DNA of 64,000 nucleotides from Cellulosimicrobium protaetiae (GCF_009708005.2 NZ_CP052757.1:868001-932000); one strand, 5' to 3'; shown: positions 8,735 to 17,361, numbered from the stretch's first letter. The notes: a model not told the origin generated them from the letters alone. Program-made: numbers and translations.

Positions 8735-10354
8735 TCAGCCGCAGGTCGTCTCCGGGTACGGCGCCGTCGACTCGGTCTGGACGCCCTGGCCGTCGACGTT
8801 CTTGTACGCCGTGAGCGTCGCCTCGCCCGCGTCGAGCGTCTTGCCCTTGACGGAGAACGTCTTCTCGACCGTCTCGCCGACGGGGATCTTCGAGAACTTG
8901 TGCTCGCCCGAGACGGTCTTCACCCGGACGTCGATCGGCACCGTGTCCGTGTTCGTCACGGACGTCGTGAGCCAGAGCTGCTTGCCCGCCGCCTTGCACG
9001 ACGGGGTCGCCGTGCCGGTGAAGAGGACGGCGGTCGCGCCCGGCTCGGCGCCGATCTCGTCCGCGGTCGCGGACTGGTCGAACGACGCGTTGCCGTAGGT
9101 CGCGAACCAGCCCTGGGCCGTCGCGAAGTCGTCCGTGAACGCGCGGGACAGGAGCAGCAGCAGGCGCGCCTTGACGGCCGTGAGGTCGCCCCCCGCGAGG
9201 ATGCCGTTGCCGCTCCCGTACGACGACCCGGACCCGGTGCGCGTCGTCGACACGAACCACATCCCCTTGTCGCGGATCGCGGCCGAACGGGCCTGGCTCA
9301 TCGCGGACGAGATGCCGCCCGCGCCCGTCCCCGCGGTGACGATCCCCGCGACGCCCGCGTTCGCGAACGCCGTCACGGCCTCGCCGCCGGCCTGCTGGTA
9401 CGACATGAGGATCTCGACGCGCGGGAGCGACTTCGGGTCGGCCTCCGCGAGGTCGAAGGGCGTGAACCACTCCTCCGTGTCGCACGACATCACGCGTGCC
9501 GGCGCGCGGCCGAGCGTGATGTTGTCGCCGTCGATCCAGCCGAGCACGCCGTACTCGCGCGTCTGGAACGTGTCCGTGCGGTACGAGTTCGACTTGGTGA
9601 CCTCGCGGGCCGCCTGGATCTCGTCGTTGAGCATGAGCACGGTGCCGAAGCAGAAGGTCTGCTGGGACGCCGCGACCTTGATCGCGTTGTACAGGTTCGC
9701 GGGCGCGTCGGTCCCGAACACGAGGCTCGAGTCCGGCCCGGCGCCCGACCCCCACGGGCGCATCGAGCCGGACGTGACCACGGGCTTGCGCGACTGGACC
9801 GTGAGGTCGAGCCAGTAGGCGAACTCCTCCTGCGTGTCGGTGCCGGTCGTCACGACGACGGCGTCCGCCGTCTCGAGCTGCTTCTCCACCTCGAGCGTGA
9901 GCGCGTGGAACTGCTCGATCGAGTAGCCGGACGAGCCGGCGTTGCCGAACTGGACGGCGGTGACGTCGGCGACGGCGTCGAGCTCGGGCCGCAGCGTGTT
10001 CAGCATGTCCTCCATGAGGTACGTGCCGGCGCGGTAGCTCGTGAACGTGTCGCGGCCGGTCGCCTTGCCGGCCATGGTCCCGCCCGTCGCGACGACCACG
10101 ACCTTCGGCTTCTCGGCCGCGGCGGTCGCCGTGGCCGTCGTGTACCGGGCGGACGTGATGCCGAGCGGGTTGGCCGCGGCCGATCCGGACGCGAGGACCG
10201 GCGCCGCGGCGCCCGCGGCACGCGCGGCGGCGGCGGTCGCACGGGAGTCGGCGACGGCGTACGCGACTGTCGCGGCGAGAGCGGCGCACGCGAGCACGAG
10301 CGCGACGACGGCCGCGACGGCGCGGCCGGACAGGGTCAGTGTGAACGTTCTCAA
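8735..10354 (-). CDS. Exported type II L-asparaginase with C-terminal Cys-paired domain
   Basis: 539 residues from a TTG start at 10354, with GGAAGG seven bases upstream. No better ATG or GTG lies close. Residues 11-36 form an N-terminal membrane or signal segment, followed by an Ala-rich linker. The asparaginase core starts at residue 83: VVVVATGGTMAG (Thr nucleophile motif TGGT, 90-93) and VVTTGTDTQEEFAYW (second motif, 169-174). This class hydrolyses asparagine to aspartate and ammonia outside the cytoplasm. After the catalytic domain comes about 85 extra residues, CKAAGKQLWL to the final TTCG, similar to the tail of the esterase at 5075. A divergent PLP decarboxylase lies upstream. Confidence 0.88.
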   Translation of the reverse strand: MRTFTLTLSGRAVAAVVALVLACAALAATVAYAVADSRATAAAARAAGAAAPVLASGSAAANPLGITSARYTTATATAAAEKPKVVVVATGGTMAGKATGRDTFTSYRAGTYLMEDMLNTLRPELDAVADVTAVQFGNAGSSGYSIEQFHALTLEVEKQLETADAVVVTTGTDTQEEFAYWLDLTVQSRKPVVTSGSMRPWGSGAGPDSSLVFGTDAPANLYNAIKVAASQQTFCFGTVLMLNDEIQAAREVTKSNSYRTDTFQTREYGVLGWIDGDNITLGRAPARVMSCDTEEWFTPFDLAEADPKSLPRVEILMSYQQAGGEAVTAFANAGVAGIVTAGTGAGGISSAMSQARSAAIRDKGMWFVSTTRTGSGSSYGSGNGILAGGDLTAVKARLLLLLSRAFTDDFATAQGWFATYGNASFDQSATADEIGAEPGATAVLFTGTATPSCKAAGKQLWLTTSVTNTDTVPIDVRVKTVSGEHKFSKIPVGETVEKTFSVKGKTLDAGEATLTAYKNVDGQGVQTESTAPYPETTCG

Positions 10355-10409
10355 CAGGGGGCCTTCCGTCGGGGGAACATCTGGCCCGCCTGACGCTAGG
10401 CACCGTGTG

Positions 10410-10427
10410 TTGCCTGATGATTGCCTG
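10410..10427. promoter_or_regulatory. Direct repeat TTGCCTG x2 in divergent promoter region
   Basis: Two TTGCCTG copies start at 10410 and 10421, an 11-base spacing that places them on the same helix face. They lie in the 214-bp region between the divergent asparaginase and decarboxylase genes. Two-component regulators of the OmpR family often bind 11-bp spaced direct repeats, so this could be an activator site. No regulator is identified. Confidence 0.3.
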
Positions 10428-10568
10428 GGCGTAAGAAGTACGCGCGTCCAAGATCGACGCCACGGCGGTCGAGTGGCCGGTCCCGGTCCACCGCGGTTGA
10501 CCCGCGCCCGACGCGGGTCCAGCCTGGCGGGAGGGGCCGGCGTCGGTCCGGCCCGGTCAGGAGCGGTC

Positions 10569-12002
10569 ATGGACGATCGCGACACCGCCCTCCTGCGGGC
10601 GCACGAGCACGCGGCCGCGTGGCTCGACTCCCTCGCGACACGGCCCGTCCCGCCCCGGGCGACCGTGGCCGACGTCGTCGCCGCCCTGGGCACCGACCTG
10701 CCGGACGGCCCGACGTCGGCCGCGGACGTCGTCGACCTGCTCGCCACCGCGTGCGGGCCCGGGCTCACGGCCATGCCGTCCGGCCGCTTCTACGGGATGG
10801 TCATCGGCGGGAGCCACCCGGCGGCGCTCGCGGCCGACTGGCTCACGAGCGCGTGGGACCAGAACTCCGCGCTGCGCACCGTGACCCCCGCGCACACCGC
10901 CGTCGAGGACGTGACCAGCGCGTGGCTGCTCGACCTGCTGGGCCTCCCGCCGTCGGGCGCGGTCGGGTTCGTCACCGGCGCGACGACCGCGAACTTCACG
11001 TGCCTCGCGGCCGCGCGCGGGGAGGTCCTGCGGCGCGCCGGGTGGGACGTGCGCCGCGACGGCCTGACCGGGGCCCCGCGCGTCCGCGTGCTCGTGGGCG
11101 CCGAGCGGCACGAGTCGGTCGACCTCGCGCTGTCGTACCTCGGGCTCGGCGCGCCCGAGGTCGTGGCCGCCGACGACCAGGGCCGGATCTCGGTCGCCGC
11201 GCTCGAGGAGGCGCTGACCGACCAGGGTTCTACCTCGGCGGACCACGGTTCTACCTCGGCGGACCGGGGTCCTGCCTTGCGGGACCAGGGTTCTCCCTCG
11301 CGGCCCACGATCGTCGTGCTGCAGGCGGGGAACGTGCACTCGGGCGCGTTCGACCCGTTCGGGGCGGCGGTCGAGGTCGCGCACCGGCACGGGGCGTGGG
11401 TGCACGTCGACGGCGCGTTCGGGCTCTTCGCCGCCGCGTCGCCGACGCACCGGGGCCTCGTCGCGGGGTACGAGGGCGCGGACTCGTGGGCCACCGACGC
11501 GCACAAGACCCTCAACGTGCCGTACGACTGCGGGCTCGCGATCGTCGCGGACCCCGCCCCGCTGCGCGCGGCGATGGGGATGCACGGCGACTACCTCATC
11601 CAGAGCGACACGGGCGACCCGTTCGAGAAGGTGCCGGAGCTGTCGCGCCGCGGGCGGGCGTTCGCCGTGTGGGCGGTGCTGCGCGCTCTGGGTCGCTCCG
11701 GCGTCGCGGACCTCGTGGACGGGTTCTGCCGGCACGCGACGACGTTCGCCGCCGGGATGCGGGCGCTCGACGGCGCGGTCGTGCTCAACGACGTCGTCTT
11801 CACCCAGGTGTGCGCGACGTTCGGCGACGACGCGCGCACGCGGGAGGTCGTGCGGCGCGTCCTCGACGACGGCACGGCCTGGATGTCCGGGTCGCGCTGG
11901 CACGACCGCGCGGTGCTCCGCGTGTCGGTGAGCTCGTGGGCGACGACGGACGCGGACGTCCGGGCGAGCCTCGACGCGCTCGCCCGGGCGTCCGCCGTCT
12001 AG
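10569..12002 (+). CDS. PLP-dependent amino acid decarboxylase family protein
   Basis: 477 residues from an ATG at 10569. Group II decarboxylase features: GRFYGMVIGGSHPAALAADW, DQNSALRTVTPAHTAVED, GFVTGATTANFTCLAAAR, AWVHVDGAFGLFA (Asp for the PLP ring nitrogen) and TDAHKTLNVPYDCG with the Schiff-base lysine Lys313. Family members decarboxylate aromatic amino acids, glutamate, diaminobutyrate or related compounds; the substrate is not deducible. Residues about 219-246 consist of four degenerate 7-residue repeats encoded by 21-bp tandem repeats, inserted in a loop after the ALEEAL helix. No strong RBS is visible. Confidence 0.85.
   Translation: MDDRDTALLRAHEHAAAWLDSLATRPVPPRATVADVVAALGTDLPDGPTSAADVVDLLATACGPGLTAMPSGRFYGMVIGGSHPAALAADWLTSAWDQNSALRTVTPAHTAVEDVTSAWLLDLLGLPPSGAVGFVTGATTANFTCLAAARGEVLRRAGWDVRRDGLTGAPRVRVLVGAERHESVDLALSYLGLGAPEVVAADDQGRISVAALEEALTDQGSTSADHGSTSADRGPALRDQGSPSRPTIVVLQAGNVHSGAFDPFGAAVEVAHRHGAWVHVDGAFGLFAAASPTHRGLVAGYEGADSWATDAHKTLNVPYDCGLAIVADPAPLRAAMGMHGDYLIQSDTGDPFEKVPELSRRGRAFAVWAVLRALGRSGVADLVDGFCRHATTFAAGMRALDGAVVLNDVVFTQVCATFGDDARTREVVRRVLDDGTAWMSGSRWHDRAVLRVSVSSWATTDADVRASLDALARASAV
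11224..11307 (+). repeat. In-frame 21-bp tandem repeat (four units)
   Basis: Units start at 11224, 11245, 11266 and 11287. Units 1 and 2 differ at two bases; units 3 and 4 are more degenerate. The repeat encodes QGSTSAD, HGSTSAD, RGPALRD and QGSPSRP inside the decarboxylase. The period is a multiple of three, so copy-number change would keep the frame. Confidence 0.85.
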
Positions 12003-12009
12003 CGACCCG

Positions 12010-13230
12010 TCAGCGCTTCCCGCGGTCGAACCACGACCCCGGTCCGTGCCGGTCGTCGTCGCCCCAGCCGCGGTGCCAGCCGCCGTGCCCGTGCCCGCGG
12101 CTCGGGCCGGTCGTCACCGTGACGAGGTGCCCGTCCGGGGGTGCGCCCTCGCCCGGGAGGGCGTTCGTCGTGGCGACGAGGCCCTTGCCGGTCCACTCGA
12201 CGGCGCCCGGGAGCGGCACGTCGACGAGCGTGCGCGGGGCCCCGCGCTCGATCACGGAGATCTTGCCGCCGAACATCTCGGCGACGTACACCGTCCCGCG
12301 CTCGGTGACCGCGAGGTCGGTCGCGCCGACGAAGCCGCTCGCGAGCTGGCGCACCTTCCCGCGCCACGGGTCGACCGTGTAGACGATGCCGCGACCTCCG
12401 AGCGTCGGGTCCTCCGGGCCCCCGGGCAGCACCGAGACGTAGAGCTGACCCCACGGCCCGACCTCGACGTCCGTCGGGACCGACTCGAACCAGTACGTCT
12501 CCCCGACCGTGCACTCCGGCCAGCCGACCTCCGCCGCCAGGGCCGCGGTGATGACGTACGGCTGGGAGGGCAGGACGGCGACGGTGCGCACACCGCGCCG
12601 GTCGATCGCGAGGATCGCGTTCGCCCCGGCGTCGGCGACGTAGGTCGTGCCGTGCGACGAGGTCGTCGCGTACGGGTGGGAGTCGAGGTGCCCGGTGTAC
12701 AACGGAGAGACGGGTTCGGCGGGCACCTGGGCGACGCACGCCGGGTCGGTCTCGAGCAGGCCGTAGGACACTCCGCCGTCGGGGTTGTTCGCCGTCTCGT
12801 ACGCGTGGATGTCGGCGAGCACGGTCGGTTCCCCGACGGGATTGCCTGCCCGGTCGGTCCGGACCGTCTTGACGACCGCGGACTCCGACACGGGGCTCGT
12901 GCCGTAGAAGGTCTCGGTGAACGTCAGGGTGCGGTCGGCGTAGGAGACCCCGGCGGCCTCCGCCCCGCCCTCGGCGGCGTGCAGCACCGTGGTGGTGCCG
13001 TCGGGCCGGACGGCCGTGACGAGCGCGGCGAAGTCCTGCGTGACGTACGTGGTGCCGCGTGGGCCGACGGCGGCGCTCAGCGGGCCGACGAGCCCGCCGA
13101 CGACGTCCGTGACGGCCGGGGGCTTGGGGTCGGGTCGGCCGCCGCCGTGCGCGACGGCAGGACTGGCGACGAGGACGAGGGCGGTCGCTGCGGCGAACCC
13201 TGCGGGCAGGGCGGTGCGGAGTCTACTCAT
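12010..13230 (-). CDS. ScyD/ScyE-like secreted beta-propeller protein
   Basis: 406 residues from ATG 13230, preceded by CTGGAGCACC. The start is chosen because MSRLRTALPAGF leads straight into a signal peptide ending ASPAVAHGG. The mature part has propeller-like repeats (LSAAVGPRGTTYVT, TDVEVGPWGQLYVS, TDLAVTERGTVYVAEM) resembling the ScyD/ScyE family. A His/Gly/Asp-rich tail (SRGHGHGGWHRGWGDDDRHG) may bind metal. It is probably exported and of unknown function; bacterial homologues are generally uncharacterised. The stop lies 7 bp from the end of the convergent decarboxylase gene. Confidence 0.78.
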   Translation of the reverse strand: MSRLRTALPAGFAAATALVLVASPAVAHGGGRPDPKPPAVTDVVGGLVGPLSAAVGPRGTTYVTQDFAALVTAVRPDGTTTVLHAAEGGAEAAGVSYADRTLTFTETFYGTSPVSESAVVKTVRTDRAGNPVGEPTVLADIHAYETANNPDGGVSYGLLETDPACVAQVPAEPVSPLYTGHLDSHPYATTSSHGTTYVADAGANAILAIDRRGVRTVAVLPSQPYVITAALAAEVGWPECTVGETYWFESVPTDVEVGPWGQLYVSVLPGGPEDPTLGGRGIVYTVDPWRGKVRQLASGFVGATDLAVTERGTVYVAEMFGGKISVIERGAPRTLVDVPLPGAVEWTGKGLVATTNALPGEGAPPDGHLVTVTTGPSRGHGHGGWHRGWGDDDRHGPGSWFDRGKR

Positions 13231-13539
13231 GGGTGCTCCAGGTCCGGCGGTCCCGGGGCGCGGCAGGGGTGTCGTCGCCGTGCTGCGGGGCAGCACGCGA
13301 GCGCGTCGCGCCGGGGACGTGGGTGTGGTGGTCGTCGGGCCGGACGACGTGGCGCGCCACGGGTGTGTGCCGAGGGCGTGCCGTGCGGTCGGCAGGGTGC
13401 CGGCCGGGAGTCTCCTGTGCGTCGGCGGTGAGCACAGACCTCCGAGTGTGCACCCGGCGGGCGCAGCGGTCCAGCACCGTCGCCCCGGGCGACGGCCCGT
13501 CCGCCCCGCCGGTGCGCGGGCGGACGGGCTCGGTACCCG
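13231..13539. other. 309-bp intergenic region with terminator hairpins
   Basis: No credible gene. It holds the promoter side of the ScyD-like gene, a small perfect hairpin at 13280-13296 (GTGCTGC, 3-base loop) and a strong terminator at 13495-13529. Confidence 0.6.
13495..13529 (-). terminator. Hairpin terminator of the endonuclease/phosphatase-fold gene
   Basis: Perfect 12-base stem (13495-13506 with 13518-13529) and 11-base loop, 10 bases after the minus-strand stop codon at 13540. No T-run, as is common in high-GC actinobacteria. Confidence 0.65.
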
Positions 13540-14835
13540 TCAGCGGCGGACGGCCAGGTCCACCCACACGAGCCGGTGGTCGCTGCTCGGGAACGGGTAG
13601 ACGCCGGTGAGGCGCGACAGCGGGTCCGCCTGGACGGGCCAGAACACGCCGGCGTCGCGCACGCGCAGGTCGCGCGACGGCAGCACGTAGTCCGCGCGCA
13701 GGTTGCCGGGCGCGGTGTCCGCGAAGTCGGCCGTGTCGAGCGCGGGGTCGCCGAGGTGGGCCGCGTTCGCGCCGCCCTGGAGGGTCGCGGCCTCGGCGCC
13801 GCCGTCGGAGCGGGGGGCCGGGTCCTGGACGCGCCGGTGGTCGAGGAGCTGGTCGATCGCCGCGTCCACGGAGTCGCCGTCGAGCGGGTCGGCGTTCTGG
13901 TCGCCCAGGACGACGAAGCTCTCGCCGGGCTTCAGCCCGCCGCGACGACCGTCGTCGTCGTACACGTACCGCGACGCCTTGCCTGGCGTGACGTAGTCGG
14001 CCCAGAACCGGATCTCGTCGTGGTTGCGGCGCCCGTTGCGGTCCTCGGGCCCGTCGAACGTCGGCGGGGTCGGGTGGGACGCGAGCACGTGCACGGTCTC
14101 GCGGCCGACCCGCACGGGCACGTCCCAGTGCGACTTGCTCGACAGCCGCACGACCTCGAGCTCCTCGGGCGTGAACCAGTCCGCGGGCGCGGCCGTCGCC
14201 GGGTCGTCGGGGAGCAGCGCGCCGGGCATGTCCTTCCAGAGGAAGTCCTGGAACGTGCGGACGCCGCGCGTGTCGATCGGGTACCGCGAGAGGACGACCA
14301 TGCCGTACTGGCCCTCGAACGTCCCGAAGCCGAGCGCGTCGTCGCCCCCGCCGACCGTGCCGTCGTTGTTGAGGTCGAACCCGCTGGGCACGCCCGTGTT
14401 CGACGGGGCGACGTACGCGTACCGGTACTCGATCGCCTGCGCGCCGCCCTGCGGGACCTCGAGGTAGTGGTCGCGGAACAGGTCGACCGCCCGGCCGTCG
14501 GGCACGAAGTCGAACTCGTTGAGCAGCACGACGTCGGGCCGCGTGCGCTGGAGCACCTCGGCGATCGTCGCGGCCTGCGGGTCGTCGGGGGTCGAGAGGT
14601 CGGCCTCGAGCTCGCCCGCGGCGGCGCGGTTGAGGCTCGCGTTGTACGTCGCGACGCGCAGCGTCCCGCGGTCGTGGTCGTGGCCGTGGCCGCCGCCGTT
14701 GCCGTGGCCGCCGTGCGCGACGGCGGGGCTCGCGGCGGCGCCGACGCCTCCCACGGTCAGGGCGAGGGCGAGGGCGAGGGCGGGGACCAGTGCGGTCCGG
14801 GCCGCGCGGTGGTGGGGGACGGGTCTCGTGGACAC
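13540..14835 (-). CDS. Secreted endonuclease/exonuclease/phosphatase-fold protein
   Basis: 431 residues from a GTG at 14835 with GAGGAGCC upstream. The N-terminus (MSTRPVPHHRAART then a hydrophobic stretch to AASPAVAHGG) is a signal peptide, followed by a His/Gly-rich stretch. The EEP fold is shown by LRVATYNASLN, PDVVLLNEFDF (metal-binding Glu), VVLSRYPI, HVLASHPTPP, FVVLGDQNADP and FPSSDHRLVWVDL (catalytic Asp-His). The family includes extracellular nucleases and phosphodiesterases, so a secreted DNase or phosphatase is likely. The mature N-terminus and His-rich stretch resemble those of the ScyD-like neighbour (both carry AxSPAVAHGG). Confidence 0.85.
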   Translation of the reverse strand: MSTRPVPHHRAARTALVPALALALALTVGGVGAAASPAVAHGGHGNGGGHGHDHDRGTLRVATYNASLNRAAAGELEADLSTPDDPQAATIAEVLQRTRPDVVLLNEFDFVPDGRAVDLFRDHYLEVPQGGAQAIEYRYAYVAPSNTGVPSGFDLNNDGTVGGGDDALGFGTFEGQYGMVVLSRYPIDTRGVRTFQDFLWKDMPGALLPDDPATAAPADWFTPEELEVVRLSSKSHWDVPVRVGRETVHVLASHPTPPTFDGPEDRNGRRNHDEIRFWADYVTPGKASRYVYDDDGRRGGLKPGESFVVLGDQNADPLDGDSVDAAIDQLLDHRRVQDPAPRSDGGAEAATLQGGANAAHLGDPALDTADFADTAPGNLRADYVLPSRDLRVRDAGVFWPVQADPLSRLTGVYPFPSSDHRLVWVDLAVRR

Positions 14836-15021
14836 GGTGGCTCCTCGTCGTCGGGGACGGTGGTCGTCGAGAGGTTCCCCGCCACCGTACGCACACGCGT
14901 CGCGCGCGGGAAGGACGGGCGGGTGACCGGTGGGCGAACGTGCGGGGGTGCCGGTCCGGGAGCGGCCGGGCTGTGGCCTGTGCGGGGGTGACGATGTCGG
15001 CGGCCGGTGGGACGGTGGAGC

Positions 15022-15861
15022 ATGGACACCACGCCGCAGCCCCGGGACGAGATGCGTACCTACCCGCACGGCGTGCCGTGCTGGGTGGACACCGAGCAGC
15101 CCGACGTCGACGCCGCGCTCGCGTTCTACGGCGCCCTGTTCGGGTGGGAGTTCGAGGAGAGGCTCCCGCCCGGGTCGGGGGAGCGGTACGTCGTGGCGTC
15201 GCTCGGCGGGAAGGACGTCGCCGCGGTCGCGTCCGGGGCCGGCCTGCCGGAGTGGATCACGTACGTCGCGGTCGACGACGTTGACGCCTCGTCGCGCGGC
15301 GTCCCTGACCTCGGCGGAGAGGTCCTCGACGGACCGACGACGGTCGGCCCGCCCGGCCGGACGGCGTCCGTGCGCGACCCGCAGGGCGCGACCTTCCGGA
15401 TGTGGGAGCCCGGCACGCGGCTCGGGGCGCAGCGCGTCAACGATCCCGGCACGTGGAACTTCAGCGTCCTGCGCACGCCCGACGTCGCGCGCGCCCTGCA
15501 CTTCTACGGCCCCCTGTTCGGGTGGGAGGTCGACCCGGACCTCGGTGCGGGCATGGCCCGGGTCGAGGGGTACGGCGACCATCTCGCCCGGACGGTCCGG
15601 CCCGAGATCGACGTGGACCAGAAGAACGCCCCACCCGGCTTCCGGGACGTCGTGGCGGGAGTCCTGGAGGCTCCCGGCCCGGCCCGGCACGACGTCGTCT
15701 TCGCCGTCGTCGACCGTGACGCGTCCGCCGCGACCGCCGAGCGCGCGGGCGCCACCGTCCTGTCGACCGAGGACGGGGAGTGGACGCGCGAGGCCACGGT
15801 CCGTGACCCGCAGGGCGCCGTCCTCACCCTGTCGCAGTTCACGCCGCCCGAGGGCTTCTGA
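15022..15861 (+). CDS. VOC-family protein with two glyoxalase-like domains
   Basis: 279 residues from ATG 15022; an in-frame GTG at 15007 and an ATG at 15052 are alternatives. Two tandem VOC modules: CWVDTEQPDVDAALAFYGAL and FGWEFEE (about 15-45), then NFSVLRTPDVARALHFYGPL and FGWEVDPD (about 140-170). Each closes with VRDPQGA-type segments. The fold chelates a metal and serves in glyoxalases, dioxygenases or antibiotic-binding proteins; this two-domain type is common in actinobacteria and uncharacterised. The next gene starts 55 bp downstream behind its own promoter. Confidence 0.8.
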   Translation: MDTTPQPRDEMRTYPHGVPCWVDTEQPDVDAALAFYGALFGWEFEERLPPGSGERYVVASLGGKDVAAVASGAGLPEWITYVAVDDVDASSRGVPDLGGEVLDGPTTVGPPGRTASVRDPQGATFRMWEPGTRLGAQRVNDPGTWNFSVLRTPDVARALHFYGPLFGWEVDPDLGAGMARVEGYGDHLARTVRPEIDVDQKNAPPGFRDVVAGVLEAPGPARHDVVFAVVDRDASAATAERAGATVLSTEDGEWTREATVRDPQGAVLTLSQFTPPEGF

Positions 15862-15871
15862 GCCTGCGGCA

Positions 15872-15909
15872 AATATTCCTTGACAGGAATATTCCTGGCA
15901 GCGAATACT
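15872..15909 (+). promoter_or_regulatory. Promoter with overlapping palindromic operators upstream of the ArsR fusion gene
   Basis: AATATTCC (15872-15879) and GGAATATT (15886-15893) form a perfect inverted repeat whose 6-base spacer is TTGACA, a consensus -35. A second, imperfect copy (AATATTCC 15888-15895, CGAATACT 15902-15909) follows with a 16-base offset. AATACT (15904-15909) is a candidate -10 with an 18-base spacer. The ATG at 15917 lies just beyond it, implying a leaderless mRNA. The AT-rich palindrome stands out in 70+% GC surroundings and is the expected site for ArsR self-repression. Confidence 0.75.
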
Positions 15910-15916
15910 TGTCGCC

Positions 15917-16765
15917 ATGGACGCCCTCCTCGCCGCGCTCGCCGACCCGGTCCGGTGGCGGCTCGTCACGCTCCTCGCGGAGCGTCCCCGCGCGGTGGGC
16001 GTGCTCGCGCGGCTCGCCGACGCGCGCCAGCCGCAGACCACCAAGCACCTCCAGACGCTCGAACGCGCCGGCGTCGTCGTCTCGCAGCGCTCCGGGCAGC
16101 GCCGCGTCTACGCGCTGCGCCCGGAAGCGCTCCGTGAGGTCGCCGCCACGCTCTCCGCCCTCGCCGCGACCGCGGACCACGCGCCGTCGCTGGAGACCTT
16201 CGCGCGGTACGGCGCCACCATGGACGACGAGCGCGAGGCCGCCCGAGCGGCCGGGTGGGCGGACGGGCGCACGTTCGGCTTCACCCGGGCGCTCGCCGCC
16301 ACGCCGGACGTGGTGTGGCGCCACCTCACCGAGGCCGCGCTCCTCGCGCGGTGGTGGACGCCGGACGACCTGCGGGTGTCCGAGCTCGTGTTCGAGGCCC
16401 GGCCGGGCGGCCTGATCGTGCAGGAGTACCGCGACGCGGAGGACGTCGACGCGTCCGGCGAGGTGGTCGGGCGCGCCGAGGGCCGGGTGGTGGAGGCGCG
16501 GCCCGCGGAACGCCTGGCGTACCGGCTCTCGCCGGTGCTCCCCGACGGGAGCGTGGCCTTCACCGCGCACGTCGACCTCGACCTCCGCCCCGACGGGGCC
16601 GGCACCACCCTCGACGTCCGCTTCCGGGTCTCCGACAGCACGGTCGGCTCCGCCGACTTCGTCGCCGGGATCGAGATCGGCTTCGGGCAGAGCCTCGACA
16701 CGCTCGTGGCGACCGTCGCGGGCACGCACCAGAACGACACCGACACCGACAGGAGCACGTCATGA
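15917..16765 (+). CDS. ArsR-type regulator fused to an SRPBCC/AHSA1 domain
   Basis: 282 residues. Residues 1-95 are a winged-helix ArsR domain (MDALLAALADPVRWRLVTLL, then QPQTTKHLQTLERAGVVVSQ as recognition helix). Residues about 120-270 are an AHSA1/SRPBCC domain (FTRALAATPDVVWRHLTEA, LLARWWTPDDLRV, RLAYRLSP, FGQSLDTLVATV), a hydrophobic-ligand pocket. A small molecule bound there could release the DNA-binding part, but the ligand is unknown. The stop overlaps the next start (ATGA), so the dihydrofolate-reductase-like gene is co-regulated. The upstream palindromic promoter supports autorepression. Confidence 0.88.
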   Translation: MDALLAALADPVRWRLVTLLAERPRAVGVLARLADARQPQTTKHLQTLERAGVVVSQRSGQRRVYALRPEALREVAATLSALAATADHAPSLETFARYGATMDDEREAARAAGWADGRTFGFTRALAATPDVVWRHLTEAALLARWWTPDDLRVSELVFEARPGGLIVQEYRDAEDVDASGEVVGRAEGRVVEARPAERLAYRLSPVLPDGSVAFTAHVDLDLRPDGAGTTLDVRFRVSDSTVGSADFVAGIEIGFGQSLDTLVATVAGTHQNDTDTDRSTS

Positions 16766-17361
16766 CCGCACCGACCGGACGACTCGTCACCGCGAACCTC
16801 GCCCTCACGCTCGACGGGCGCTACCACGGCCCCGGCGGGCCGGGCGACCTCAGCCCGATCGGCCCCTACGTCGCGTCGGACACCGCGCGCGACCAGATGG
16901 CCCGCATGTGCGCCGGAGCGACCACGGCGGTGCTGGGCCGGGGCAACGCCGAGGGTTTCCTGGGCTACTGGGGGCCCGTCGCCGAGGACGACTCCGCCGA
17001 CCCGCGGGACCGCGCGTACGCGCGCTGGCTCGTCGGCACCGAGAAGGTCGTCCTCTCGACCACGCTGACCGAGGCCCCGTGGGACCGCGCGCGCGTCGTG
17101 AACGGTCCGGCGGCCGACGTCGTCGCCGACCTCCGCCGTTCCGGGGAGGGCGACATCCTCGTCAACAGCAGCCCGGGCGTCATCAAGGACCTGCTCGCGG
17201 CCGACCTCGTCGACCGGCTCTACCTCGTGGTCGTCCCCGAGATCGCGGGCAGCGGGGGACGGCTCTTCGAGGACGGCCTGCCGTCCACCCGCTGGGCCGT
17301 CGCGTACCAGGAGGCGGGTCCGACGGGCGAGCTCGCCCTCGTCTACGACCGGGTCCGCTGA
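16762..17361 (+). CDS. Dihydrofolate reductase / RibD C-terminal domain family protein
   Basis: 199 residues, ATGA-coupled to the ArsR fusion. The Rossmann-like RibD_C/DHFR fold is seen in LVTANLALTLDGRYHG, TTAVLGRGNAEGFLGYW, KVVLSTTLTEAPWDRARVV, GDILVNSSPGVIKDLLAADLV and DRLYLVVVPEIAGSGGRLF. Family members are NADPH-dependent reductases of pterin- or pyrimidine-like substrates; many such proteins sit beside an ArsR-SRPBCC gene with no known substrate. It is likely the enzyme controlled by the fusion regulator. Confidence 0.85.
   Translation: MTAPTGRLVTANLALTLDGRYHGPGGPGDLSPIGPYVASDTARDQMARMCAGATTAVLGRGNAEGFLGYWGPVAEDDSADPRDRAYARWLVGTEKVVLSTTLTEAPWDRARVVNGPAADVVADLRRSGEGDILVNSSPGVIKDLLAADLVDRLYLVVVPEIAGSGGRLFEDGLPSTRWAVAYQEAGPTGELALVYDRVR

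Noticed and set aside
14836-16044. Upstream extension of the endonuclease/phosphatase-fold gene
   Set aside because: It runs antisense through the VOC gene; the GTG at 14835 begins a proper signal peptide with RBS.
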